Below, in pieces: positions 27,601-42,600 of a stretch of DNA of 64,000 nt; the first letter of the stretch is position 1, and every line of letters begins with the position of its first letter. This DNA comes from Sinonovacula constricta (Eukaryota; Mollusca; Bivalvia; Cardiida; Solecurtidae): the NCBI GenBank assembly GCA_007844125.1, contig CM017561.1, forward strand, positions 33,132,700 to 33,196,699, written 5' to 3'. A model generated the notes under the pieces. It saw only the letters and a list, made by a program, of their open reading frames with translations, was not told where the DNA came from and ran no database searches. A program made the translations under genes and the position numbers.

Positions 27601-30600
27601 CATATAATTTCTGTTTAATAACATAGACTATCTTGAGTCATTAGCTATAGAACCTTTCTATGACATATTGCTAAAGACAAGGTAGCTCCAAGGGGAGCTG
27701 TCTGATCTGGATTCGCAGTATTTTCTTTTGCCTAGACAATTTGTTGCAATTAAGTTATAAGGTAACAAAGTAACCTGGCCTTAATTAAAGATTTTGTCTA
27801 TGGCCCTTTTTCTCATGGACATGCAGGATTGATTCAATATCATAGAGTGGTATCCTATGGTAACAAAATAATTTCAAACCAACTGATTTGTTATACTATT
27901 TCAGTCCACTAAATATTTACCTGATATTGATATTCAATTGCAATAATTAAAAAAAAAAAACAATAAACTTTACTACAAAATGGCCATATGTAAGCTGACC
28001 ACTAATTTACAGGAATGTTCCCATGTTTATACTGAACCTAGAGTCTTCTATATGTACATACCATGATTCCGTTGTTCTCTCTGATTCCATTCCACATCTT
28101 GGATAAGACATCCTCTCCTAGCTTCAGGTTGACTTTCTTCTTCGCCCCAGACCCCATGTAACGACCCACCCCGCCACCCAGCTGTGAGACAACATAGCAT
28201 CATAATTATATCGTAAAACCAATTGATAAAGCAATATCAAAAGCCGTTTTAGAAGGCTTTGACAAGGAAGATCTAACTAAAACTTAAATGCAAACACAAG
28301 GCTTAAATATTTTATGTGTAAGTATTAATTCAGAAACAGATTATAGTTATGCATGCAAGGTACACTCATTTAAATTTATAAAGTATGTATTGTTTAATGT
28401 TTTGTTTGTTTCATACTTAAATCATTCTGACAGACAACTAAGAAAGAACCACAAGTAAAAGTTTGTTTTATTACATTGCACCAACACAACTATGGTCATA
28501 TTGACAGCATCCAGATAATTATTGGTGGAAGTAGACCCAAGGCTAACGATGGGGTAGAACAATACATGCACTGCAGGTTAGCTGGAAAATATCCCCACAT
28601 GAAAATTCTCAGCCCAAACCTTATACAAACCATGTGGGTAGGGCGACTCTAACCAGTGAGCCATGGGTGCCCTCCTCGACCCCACTTCTGGGACTCAACA
28701 CAACATCAGGGGCTCCACTACCACACTGATCCTGTTTAGACCTAAGTAAATTCCACTGCTAATTAAATAATCAATTTCAATTAAAAACTATTATTTATAA
28801 AAAAAAATTAAAGCACATACCCTTTCCAAGGGTCCGCACACACAGTTGATGAGCACACTCAGGGCTGATCTCTGGACGTCTGGCTCAGAGATTACCTCCC
28901 CTTCTGCCACACCAATGAACACACTAAAAAAATATGACAATGCAAGAAATATAACATACTGAACTGAATAAAAAAAACAAATATATAAAACTACAACAAA
29001 ACAAAACATTGAAGACAACAACAAAAACACCCCGCAATATCTTATAATTATGTGTTATGATATTTCATGGCATTATATTGCTTCTAGTTGTAAGTTTAGA
29101 TGCTGAAGTCACATAAAAAGATATAAATGGGTAAGATTCTGTAAAATCTGTAAAGCATACCTGATTGCTGGAGTGGAGACATTTTCTGGCAGGGGTATGT
29201 TACTTAGCAAGGTGAGCTGTGACCGTGGTGTTACACAGCATATACTGATCACATCGAGGGCTGCCTTGATGGTCTCTGGTCTGAAATACATTGCCTTATT
29301 GTTATGTCAAGATGCTAGGAGGTTTGTTTTTTTATTTATTTCTTAAGACTGTAAGTTCTGTTTCACATAATTACAGACAAGTTATTGCAAAGTTCACCTT
29401 GACAGAGAATGATACTTAGCTGAGTATGGAAATAGTGGAGCAGTCTCTTCTCATGTTAAACTGACACCAACCTTAACAAGGATTATCACTGAAGAGGATG
29501 AATGCCCCCAATACTGCTTTGCAACAATAATCAATACCAAAAATACTAAAGAGCCATTACTGAAGTAAAATCAAGCTTAAAATATGCGCCAATGATATTC
29601 GCAACTAGATTTGGTACTTACCACTCCAATCCTATATGGTTTCAGATGCTATACCAATATAGTCCACATTAACTACGTTTCAAGGGGATTTTTGTGGAAA
29701 TTCTAATAAGTAAAATTGGGGTTATGTAGCTGGTGAAATATCAGAAGTTAATGAGTAGGCCAAGTTGAGAGAACATTTGCAGCAATAGCAAGAAAGCTGG
29801 AGTTGAGCCCGGGATGGCCCTATATTTCATTCACATGCCTTGTGGGATTGGGATATGCTGGCATTTTTGCCAATACTGTGCAGCGACATTTCTATCATTA
29901 TAGCGCAGAGGCACTTATGAGGTGCCCAGGGACTGAATCCGGCCGGTCAATTATACTGACACCGACAAGTCAGGCATAATACTGTCCCATTAGTCCCGAG
30001 CGTTAGGAGGGAAGCCACTACAACCAATTTAGGTTTGACCCGGACGGGGTTTGAGCCCGCGACCTCCCGATCTGCAAGCCGACACTCTACCACTTGAGCT
30101 ATTGCGACAAGTCACTTGTCTTGTACTCACTTGCCAGTGTAGCTGTTCCAGTCAGGTGACATGGCAACCAGCTGAGAGAGCAGCTGTATACCACCTAGTT
30201 TGTGGAATGTAGCCTCAGGCTGCCACTGCTGCCGTACTGGCATCAGCTCCATCATCAACTCTACATTCTCCTGGATAATGTCTGGTGTAATCTTCAGAGC
30301 CTGCGGGTGGTGGAAATACAAAATATTTTATTTATTACCTTCAACAATGGCAGGCATTATTGCACATGTCATTCAACAACCAAGTCCAGCAAAACATCTT
30401 ATGCCACAGAAACCCACACATTATCACATCAATAGCAGGTAACACATTAAAAAAAATACTTTTGTTCAAAGATTAACCCATGCACTGCACAGTTAGACTT
30501 TCCAATTGAAAAGACAACTTCAGTAGCTTAGGTTTAACTGGTTTGACATAAGGCTAATTATTAAGCCTGAAAATGCAAACACACCTGGAGGGGCAAAACT

Positions 30601-33600
30601 GAAAACTAAAAAACTGGATAGATTCCTTACTTTAACAAATCCTTACTATCTAACAAAGATGATTTGTTTATTGGGTTTATCGTCCCACCAACAGTATTTC
30701 AGTTATCTGGAGATGGTGTCCAGATTTAGTGCTGCCTTCACTGTGTAAAGAATGCCGTGAACACCTGGCATGACACCACACCCAGTCAGATTATCCTGAC
30801 ACCAGGCGACCAGTCGTGGAACATTTGCTTGAGCATTAGCAAGGGAGCTATACCACTACCATGTTTTATGACTTTTGTATATCGAGGCCCACGTTCGAAC
30901 AGGGGCCTCCCGTACCTAGAACTGACGCTCTACCGATTGCGCTTTCAGGTCTGGTCTAACAAAGACGAGTTTTACTTTTTAGATAAATAATCTGTCATGA
31001 CAATGTATAATCAAAATGGTGTAATCAAGCTATTGTCAGCATTTATCTCTTTGCCTGCATAGCATGAATTCATCAGGCTTAGGCAAATACTGTACATCCA
31101 GATTCAACTCCCACTGGCTGCTAAGCCTCAAAAAGTCTTTTTACATTAGCAAATAATTTGGTATTAATGTGAGTAATAAATAAATTTAACATAGTCAGGG
31201 TATTTTTTTCTTTCATACATGTTTAATATACCTTATATGCAGGAGTTTCATGATGTGTGGACCAGCCTTCCGTCCGATCATGTGACCGCTTGAGCTCGTT
31301 CACTTTAAGGATGAGGTGGGACTCGAAGTATCGCTTGAGGGAGACGCACACATGTCTGGCTGACTGCCTCATTGTAAACACTTGGTCTTCCGTCAGGTTA
31401 CTATTGTCCTCCACATTGAGAATGCCTAGAGTGCTGATCTAAAGAGAGGGGGATAGAATCTATTTATGTGACAGTTTTGACTTCATTTCATAATATAAAA
31501 TAGAGCAAGAAATACCACTTTGTACAGACCTACATTAAACAATGTACAGAGCTACATACCACACTGTACAGCGCTACATTCCACATTGTACAGAGCTATG
31601 TACCACATTATACAGAGCTACATACCACACTGTACAGCGCTACATTCCATATTGTACAGAGCTATGTACCACATTATACAGAGCTACATACCACACTGTA
31701 CAGCGCTACATTCCACATTGTACAGAGCTATGTACCACATTATACAGAGCTACATACCATACTGTACAGCGCTACATTCCACATTGTACAGAGCTACGTA
31801 CCACACTGTACAGCGCTACATACCACACTGTACAGTGCAACATAACACATTGTACAGCTACATACCATATTATACAGAGCTACATACCACACTGTACAGT
31901 GCAACATAACACATTGTACAGCTACATACCACACTGTACAGCTACATACCACATTGTACAGCTACATACCACATTGTACAGCTACATACCACACTGTACA
32001 GCTACATACCACATTGTACAGCGCTACATACCACATTGTACAGCGCTACATACCACACTGTACAGAGCTACATACCACACTGTACAGAGCTACATACCAC
32101 ATTGTACAGAGCTACATACCACATTGTACAGAGCTACATACCACACTGTACAGAGCTACATACCACACTGTACAGCTACATACCACACTGTACAGCGCTA
32201 CATACCACACTGTACAGCGCTACATACCACACTGTACAGCGCTACATACCACACTGTACAGCTACATACCATACTGTACAGGACTACATACCACACTGTA
32301 CAGCGCTACATACCACACTGTACAGCGCTACATTCCATATTGTACAGAGCTATGTACCACATTATACAGAGCTACATACCATACTGTACAGCGCTACATT
32401 CCACATTGTACAGCTACATATCACACTGTACAGCTACATACCACATTGTACAGCTACATACCACATTGTACAGCTACATACCACACTGTACAGCTACATA
32501 CCACATTGTACAGCGCTACATACCACATTGTACAGCGCTACATACCACACTGTACAGAGCTACATACCACACTGTACAGAGCTACATACCACACTGTACA
32601 GAGCTACATACCACACTGTACAGCTACATACCACACTGTACAGCGCTACATACCACACTGTACAGCGCTACATACCACACTGTACAGCTACATAGCATAC
32701 TGTACAGGACTACATACCACACTGTACAGCGCTACATACCACACTGTACAGCGCTACATTCCATATTGTACAGAGCTATGTACCACATTATACAGAGCTA
32801 CATACCACACTGTACAGCGCTACATTCCACATTGTACAGAGCTATGTACCACATTATACAGAGCTACATACCATACTGTACAGCGCTACATTCAACATTG
32901 TACAGAGCTACGTACCACACTGTACAGCGCTACATACCACACTGTACAGTGCAACATAACACATTGTACAGCTACATACCATATTATACAGAGCTACATA
33001 CCACACTGTACAGTGCAACATAACACATTGTACAGCTACATACCACACTGTACAGCTACATACCACACTGTACAGTGCAACATAACACATTGTACAGCTA
33101 CATACCACATTGTACAGCTACATATCACACTGTACAGCTACATACCACATTGTACAGCTACATACCACATTGTACAGCTACATACCACACTGTACAGCTA
33201 CATACCACATTGTACAGCGCTACAAACCACATTGTACAGCGCTACATACCACACTGTACAGAGCTACATACCACACTGTACAGAGCTACATACCACATTG
33301 TACAGAGCTACATACCACACTGTACAGAGCTACATACCACACTGTACAGCTACATACCACACTGTACAGCGCTACATACCACACTGTACAGCGCTACATA
33401 CCACACTGTACAGCGCTACATACCACACTGTACAGCTACATACCATACTGTACAGGACTACATACCACACTGTACAGCGCTACATACCACATTGTACAGA
33501 GCTACATACCACACTGTACAGCGCTACATACCACATTGTACAGCGCTACATACCACATTGTACAGTGCTACATACCACATTGTACAGAGCTACATACCAC

Positions 33601-36600
33601 ACTGTACAGAGCTACATACCACACTGTACAGAGCTACATACCACACTGTACAGAGCTACATACCACATTGTACAGAGCTACATGCCACACTGTACAGAGC
33701 TACATACCACACTGTACAGCTACATAACACACTGTACAGCGCTACATACCACACTGTACAGCGCTACATACCACATTGTAAAGCGCTACATACCACACTG
33801 TACAGGACTACATACCACATTGTACAGGACTGCATACCACATTGTACAGGACTACAAACCACACTGTACAGGACTACATACCACATTGTACAGCGCTACA
33901 TACCACACTGTACAGCGCTACATACCACACTGTACAGCGCTACATACCACACTGTACAGCTACATACCACACTGTACAGCGCTACATACCACACTGTACA
34001 GCTACATACCACACTGTACAGCGCTACATACCACAATGTACAGCGCTACATACCACACTGTACAACAGCTACATACCACACTGTACAGCGCTACATACCA
34101 CACTGTACAGCGCTACATACCACACTGTACAGCGCTACATACCACACTGTACAGTGCTACATACCACACTGTACAGGGCTACATACCACACTGTACAGAG
34201 CTAAATACCAAACTGTACAGAGCTACATACCACACTGTACAGAGCTACATACCACACTGTACAGCTACATACCACATTGTACAGCTACATACCACACTGT
34301 ACAAAGCTACATACCACACTGTACAGAGCTACATACCACACTGTACAGAGCTACATACCACACTGTACAGGGCTACATACCACACTGTACAGAGCTAAAT
34401 ACCAAACTGTACAGAGCTACATACCACACTGTACAGCTACATACCTCACTGTACAGCTACATACCACACTGTACAGCGCTACATACCACACTGTACAGCG
34501 CTACATACCACACTGTACAGCTACATACCACACTGTACAGTGTTACATACCACACTGTACAGTGCTACATACCACACTGTACAGCTACATAGCACATTGT
34601 ACAGCGCTACATACCACAATGTACAGTGCTACATACCACACAGTACAGAGCTACATACCACACTGTACAGCTACATACCACATTGTACAGCTACATACCA
34701 TATTGTACAGCTACATACCACACTGTACAGCTACATAACACACTGTACAGAGCTACATACCACATTGTACAGCGCTACATACTACACTGTACAGCTATAT
34801 ACCACATTGTACAGCTACATACCACACTGTACAGAGCTATATTCCACACTGTACAGAGCTACATACCACATTTTACAGCTACATACCACACTGTACAGTG
34901 CTACATACCACATTATACAGCGCTACATACTACACTGTACAGCTATATACCACATTGTACAGCTACATACCACACTGTACAGAGCTACATTCCACACTGT
35001 ACAGAGCTACATACCACATTGTACAGCGCTACATACTACACTGTACAGCTATATACCACATTGTACAGCTACATACCACACTGTACAGCGCTACATACCA
35101 CATTGTACAGTGCTACATACCACATTGTACAGAGCTACATACCACACTGTACAGTGCTACATACAGTACTGAAAATCATGAAATTGACAAACGGAACGGA
35201 GTGGAAATGGAAACGAAACGTTTTTCGTTTCCTGTTGAAACGGAAACGGAACGGAGTGGAAATGGAAATGCAACGGAGCGCTACAAACGCTTGAAACGGT
35301 GTAAACGGTATAAACGCTATAACCGGAGCGCTTGGAACGCTAGAAACGGTAGAAACGCAAAAATCGGAATGCTAGTAACGGAAGAGTTATTTTCACTACC
35401 GCTTCAAACGTTTCTAGGTCACCTGATTATTTATAGTAACATTCCAACCGTTTCTTTGTACGAAATAAATTTAAACGAACACAATAACTGGTTTCAATTT
35501 ATCAACATAAACGCGCTACTTTGTGTTATCTGCAGAAAGAAATAACAAAAAAAATCTTTATTATTATCAAAAAATCGTATTAATCAAACTCGTACATTAC
35601 AGTTCCGAAACCCCACAAGTTGTCCAAGTCATCGTGTAGCGTCAAAACAGAAACTGCACTAAAAATCACTCCGCACGATAAAACACACAATTTAACTATA
35701 AAATTGCCTTTCTGTTGAAACTGATATTTTAATTCCAATGAAAAGCTTAACATCCCCATTGGATCGACATTCTTAGTCTTCATCGTTTTGCATATGAAGA
35801 TAGTGTGTACACAGCTGACTTTACACGTATGCGCGCGCAATGTCGCAGCCTGAGTTTGAATTTTCGCTAATTACTTGATAGCTGCATGGTCCGTTCCTGG
35901 ATTAACTACACCATCATTTTTTGTGAGAATAGTGTTTAAAGTATTTGTCATTTACAAAGAATGCATTGCGTGATACAAATTAAAGCTACTTAATAAAATT
36001 AAACGTTAACCAAAAGAATTTAAATATCTCATATAACACAAAAACATAAAACAACTAAACATAAAACAAACAAACAATGCTATGCATAATTGCAAGGTGT
36101 AACCCAATCAAGAACCAATTACATCCTCCCCGGCACTCAGAGCCAACGACTGGTATAATCCTAATGTGCCACGTCTGAATAACGATAGATTTCCAAATAG
36201 TGCACGTATACAATCATCGATGACAGTTAAATGAAAAACAATCGTAAAAACGAACTTATATCACGTCCATTTACATGATAAATATCAAAGAAATAATCAT
36301 CATTACCGCCATTAAATTCACATGATCATCATTATGATCCCATATTACCTGTATAATCGCCACTAATCATCATCAGCAGCAGCAGCACCGCCGTCACGAT
36401 CTACATCATAATTGTCATTAGCATCAACATCACCGTAACCGTTATTACCATTTTCATTATAATCATAAACAACATCAGTATAACCGTCATCATTATCGGC
36501 AGAAGCAGCAGTAGCAGCATCACCGTCATCAGCATCATCATTTCTTTAGTTACAGTGGTATGGATATGTAGTTTATTTTATCTTGTCTTTTTGTCAAGCA

Positions 36601-39600
36601 AAGTTTCTTATGCTTCTAATCTTAATTGTTATACATCTTATAATGAAGAATAGTGTAAATTTGGACATTGGTGTCAAAATTCCCATTTCTAAATGCATAG
36701 TTGCCATAATGCGCTATTATGTATATATGATTAATCGGAACCGCGATTAAAAATCTGCATAAAACTTTTGACTTTATTTGACTTGCAACTATTTGAATGA
36801 AGGGCTACACGCCTGGCTACGGCTTATTTCATGACCCCGCCATTTTCCCATTCATGGCTTAAATGTTCTATGCCAATTGGTGGTCTAAAGTGGGCCCTAC
36901 CGGGAACTTAATTTGTGTACCCATTTAAGGATGGAAATGTATTAATTTAAAGTATATCTTTTTCTAAATTCATATTATGTTTCTTCATGCGCATAGGTCC
37001 ATTTCATACCTTCATAAAGTATTACTCTAACTCAATCCCCAATTTTAATACATGAGCGGACACCCAACTAATAAAGCTAATAGGCAGATTTATGACACCT
37101 TGTTTGTCTAGTGGACAGGAAGTGTGACCGTGTTTTGGCGTCTTTTCCCCTTTGTAAGAACACATGCATCCACTATGCAGCTGTGTTTGAAAATGTCACC
37201 ATGTGGAAGTCGTGTGGTTTATGACCTTCACCTTTTAAAGAGCAATATGCATTGACAAGGACAACAAAAATTAAAAAAACACTTAGGTCTACAAAATCTT
37301 TTTTGGCTCATAAAAGGACCTAACGCTATATCTAGCAGTACCCACAATGATGCACCCTTTCCCCACCCCACTCTTTTTTCGTTGAGGAAGAGGAAACGTG
37401 GATGGTGGATTTCTTATAGTAAATACTACATAACTTGTCGTTTATTTTTTGTAAATAATGTTAAGAAGACAAGACACTTAAAGGAACAGTCTAATATATA
37501 TTTTCATCTCGTGTTTAGTCCAAATATATTATTTCAATGGCTCGCCTATTATTTTATAGTTAATCCATACCTTAAATATAAATAATTCCTTTATAAAAAA
37601 AGTTTATGATCATTCGATGGACAAAAGAAGTTTGTTAGGACATTTATATAAGTAAAAGGATATGCGTTCTGAAACATTACTACATAGTACAGTCCCCACT
37701 CCCTCCCCTCTCACTACTTTAGAACTTATCATTATGGCAGCTTGAAGACAATTATCGATCGATATCATGTTAAACAGTATTGAGAGAAATAATGGGTCGG
37801 TCAATTTGAAACGATTTTTTTTTCTTTTCGGCGACTTCAAATGGTTGTGACTGGCGATTGTTTCCCAGAATTTTCTTTGATGTTGCATTGTTGGCCAGAG
37901 AGCCCGCCGCGCCAAAAAGAAACAACACCGCATTTATTTTGTTACAACCTTGGATAAATTAAAATCACAGTGATTTAATTAGCGACTCCATGTTTTAAGT
38001 GCGTTAACAATGTATTGAATAGCCGTTAATTAGCACTTATATGAGCAAACCGAAAGCAAAAATAACACACGCTTGTTTTCTTAGAAAGTTGTATTTTATG
38101 CGACTTTTTATGTGCCTGTTTTCGGAAAAAACAGCATTTGTTCATGTTTATATGAGAAAATAATGTTAACGATGAAATGCGACTCTAGTGAGTAATACTA
38201 TCCTTAAATTCTTGGATATTACACGTAACTGTCAGCGAAACGTTAAAACTAAAGTCCGCCATGTAACAAATATGGGAGGGGGGGGGGGGCAAACGTTCGC
38301 CTTTTCATTTTGGCAGTGGGGGTGGGGGGCAAACGTCCGGTCTGCACTTACAGGGGGGGGGGGGGGGGGGGGGCAAACGTCCGGGGGGTGGGGGCAATTA
38401 TCAAAGGGGCAAATGCCACAATTAGCCAAAATTGTGTGTGTCATCGTACAAATTCTAAGATCGTATCACCATTACGCTTTTTTGCGGATTAACACATCAC
38501 AGAGAAGTTACTTTTTAGGATACTGGATGTGTGTGGACCACATTTGACAGTTTGTTTATTCCGGGATATGACGTCTGGCGAAGACAAGTAGGTCAGGTAA
38601 GGGCTATGGGTAAAGGTGTCAAAATACGTCATAATGACAAATTCGTCAAATTAACTTATATCCAATAAAATTAATCAACGCGAGATTTCTCGTTAAACAA
38701 TTAAAACTTCGAAAAAGTCGTGCGAAATTGTTAAATTGCCACAATATTTATTTCGTTCTATGTTTGAATCAAAAAGTAATATTTCTTCTTAAACGGTTTA
38801 GAGGGCTGTAATTTTAATTTGTGTTTTATTTGACTATCTTCGGTGATTCAGTGTTTGGACAACACAATTGTGACAGAGCTGCAATTGTGTTTGTGAACTA
38901 TTTTCGTTTTTTAGCATCAGTGTTTGGATAAATATCGCGAAAATGAATGACAACAATACAAAGCGTGTTCAACGTTTTTGTTGGTCAGTCTAGATGGGAA
39001 ATGTATGCACTCACTGAATCTTTACCTGGTGTTTTATAATTGAAATTTGAGTTTTTCTGCGTAAAACAGGTTAGTAGTGAAACATTTTATCGTGATTAGC
39101 CTAATATTAACTAAAGCGCAGTTTCCTGTTGTTTCGGCTGATTCAGGAGGGTAGTTATGTGTCTGCAATTTTCCTCCGGGTGGCTGACACTGAATAGTCT
39201 CGTCGCAAACAATCTATTGCCGATTCCTTTATGTGTAATGGAAGACTTTTGTCTCTCCCCAGAATGTTTACTTCTTTCGTCATTTTGCAAACACACCGGA
39301 ATACTTTACATTAAGAAATTTATTAAACGAATTTTTTTTAATCAAAATCGCAACGGAGCGAAATGGAACGATTGAAACGGTAGAAACGGAAGAAACGATA
39401 GAAACGGAAGAAACGATAGAAACGCTGGAAGCGTTTGAAATGCAGCGCTGGAAACGAATAAAACGAAATGGAAACGCAACGGAAACGGAATGGAAACGGA
39501 GCGGCGAACGCTTCCAACTGAAACGAAACGGAGTGAAAACGGAAAAATTGTCAGTTTCGTAATTTTCAGTACTGTACCACATTATACAGCTTCATACCAC

Positions 39601-42600
39601 ACTGTACAGCTACATAGCACATTGTACAGTGCTACATACCACATTGTACAGCTTCATTCCACATTGTACAGTGCTACATACCACATTATACAGCTACATA
39701 CCACACTGTACAGCTACATACCACACTGTACAGTGCTACATACCACATTGTACAGCTTCATACCACATTGTACAGAGCTACATACCACATTGTACAGTGC
39801 TACATACCACATTGTACAGAGCTACATACCACACTGTACAGCTACATACCACATTGTACAGCTACATACCACATTGTACAGTGCTACATACCACATTGTA
39901 CAGAGCTACATACCACACTGTACAGTGCTACATACCACATTATACAGCTTCATACCACACTGTACAGAGCTAAATACCACACTGTACAGCTACATACCAC
40001 ATTGTACAGCTACATACCACATTGTACAGTGCTACATACCACATTGTACAGAGCTACATACCACATTGTACAGTGCTACATACCACATTGTACAGCTTCA
40101 TACCACACTGTACAGTGCTACATACCACATTATACAGCTAAATACCACATTGTACAGTGCTACATACCAAACTGTACAGAGCTACATACCATACTGTACA
40201 GAGCTACATACCATACTGTACAGAGCTAACTTCCACACTATACAGAGCTACATTCCACACTGTACAGAGCTACATACCACATTGTACAGTGCTACATACC
40301 ACACTGTACAGCTACATACCACATTGTACAGAGCTACATACCACACTGTACAGAGCTACATTCCACACTGTACAGAGCTACATTCCACACTGTACAGAGC
40401 TACATACCACACTGTACAGAGCTTCATACCACACTGTACAGAGCTACATACCACACTGTACAGAGCTACATACCACACTGTACAGAGCTACATACCACAC
40501 TGTACAGACCTACATACCACACAGTAGAGCGCTAAATACCACACTGTACAGTCTACATACCACACTGTACAGAGCTACATACCACACTGTACAGAGCTAC
40601 ATACCACATTGTACAGAGCTACATACCACATTGTAGACAGCTGCTTACCAAACTGAACAGCTACATACCACACTGTACAGCTACATACCACATTGTACAG
40701 CACTACATACCAAATTGTACAGAGCTACATTCCACACTGTACAGAGCTACATACCATACTGTACAGAGCTACATAACACATTGTACAGAGCTACATACCA
40801 CACTGTACAGAGCTACATACCACATTGTACAGAGCTACATACCACACTGTACAGCTACATACCACATTGTACAGAGCTACATACCACACTGTACAGCTAC
40901 ATACCACATTGTACAGAGCTACATACCACACTGTACAGCTACATACCACATTGTACAGAGCTACATACCACATTGTACAGAGCTACATACCACACTGTAC
41001 AGACCTACATACCACACAGTAGAGCTACATACCACACTGTACAGAGCTACATATAACATTGTACAGAGCTACATACCACACTGTACAGAGCTACATACCA
41101 CATTGTACAGAGCTACATACCACACTGTACAGAGCTACATACCAAACTGTACAGAATACATACCACATTGTACAGAGCTACATATCACACTGTACAGAGC
41201 TACATACCACACAGTAGAGCTACATACCACACTGAACAGACTACATACCACACTGTACAGAGCTACATACCTCATTGTAGACAGCTGCTTACCACACTGT
41301 ACAGAGCTACATACCACACTGTACAGACCTACATACCACATTGTACAGAGCTACATACCACATTGTACAGAGCTACATACCACACTGTACAGAGCTACAT
41401 ACCACAGTATACAGAGCTACATACCACATTATACAGGGCTACATACCACATTGTACAGAGCTACATACCACACTGTACAGAGCTACATACCACATTATAC
41501 AGAGCTACATACCACACTATACAGAGCTACATACCACATTGTAAAGAGCTACATACTTAAATGTACCACACTGTACAGAGCTACATACCTAAATGTACCA
41601 CACTGTACAGAGCTACATACTTAAATGTACCACACTGTACAGAGCTACATACCACATTGTAAAGCCGTCTGAGACCATCCTGAGTGTCAAATCTGTTAAG
41701 GATGACATAGAATGGGAAGGCCTGTGTGAAGAACATGGCAGCATGGTATCGGCTGGAATCATGGGAGCACTCCAACAACCACAGGATGTAGCTGCAACAT
41801 GACATTGGATGGCTGAACTAATATGAGCATTCAAATGATAATTTCCAGATAGATCTGTTAGTTCAAAAAGAAACATCAACATTTTATTGTCCTTTATCAA
41901 TTTCAATTTTTACACCTAAACATTATGCTCCTTTTTCGTAACCTTTTAATCTATGCATAGGCTATCAAAAACAACAGGTTTTTTTTTTCTCACTTAAGAA
42001 AAATAACTACAACAATTTTCCAACAAAGGTTCAAATTGACTAAAACATTATTCCATATGGCAACTAATTGCTACACAATTCTAAGTATGTCCTTATCTCC
42101 AGTGAACATACGAACAAATGTTATCACCCCCATCCAATGTAAAGTAAGCACTGACCTAACGAGGGTAGTTAGGATGTGATCAGAGAGCAGGCACACCCTT
42201 TCCATGGCATCCTCAAAGTAGGACAGGTAGTAGAGACACAGAGATACACCTGTAGCTGCGATAGAGGGACGGTACACATCCAGCAGCTTCTGTACACCAG
42301 ATCTCTGCAGGAACTCAATGGCAAACTTCTTATGGCACAGCAACACGGCCAGGTACTGCAGGAGTGGGGTAAATATTAAACTAGCATGGCACCCACTGAT
42401 TGTGAGGATGCAATAGACCATAAATGAAATTTAGTACAGCAGAACAATTGTCCCAACCAAATCCATTTCGCTATAAAAAGACTTACTTATAATAAAACTT
42501 TGAACTGCATTAAAAGTGGTATTAAAACCCAAAGCCAAAAAAGGCATGAAATGATTAATGGTACCTGTGAAAATTGATCATTAAAAGTTACTATAGACTT

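Larger units (their letters stand above)
35164..39574. mobile_element. TA-flanked TIR transposon, non-autonomous, 4.41 kb (Tc1/mariner-like)
   Basis: Ends are inverted: left CAGTACTGAAAATCATGAAA, right (inverted) CAGTACTGAAAATTACGAAA, with about 24 of 27 terminal bases matching. The element sits in the 22-bp array at gctaca-TA-ccacatt, with TA on both sides, restoring a perfect array unit when removed. CAGT ends and TA duplication fit the Tc1/mariner/pogo superfamily. Subterminal regions (35190-35390, 39350-39550) are rich in short AACGG/GAAACG repeats. No transposase ORF found. Interior includes a degenerate trinucleotide tract and G-runs. Confidence 0.85.

Noticed and set aside
28636..28680. 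A functional tRNA gene on the minus strand
   Set aside because: Only an A-box-like half is present and no complete cloverleaf could be drawn.
31520..35545. Plus-strand open frames up to 814 codons rich in YHTVQ/YIPHC repeats
   Set aside because: Same cause: a stop-free 19/22-bp unit read in rotating frames. No start context, no conservation.
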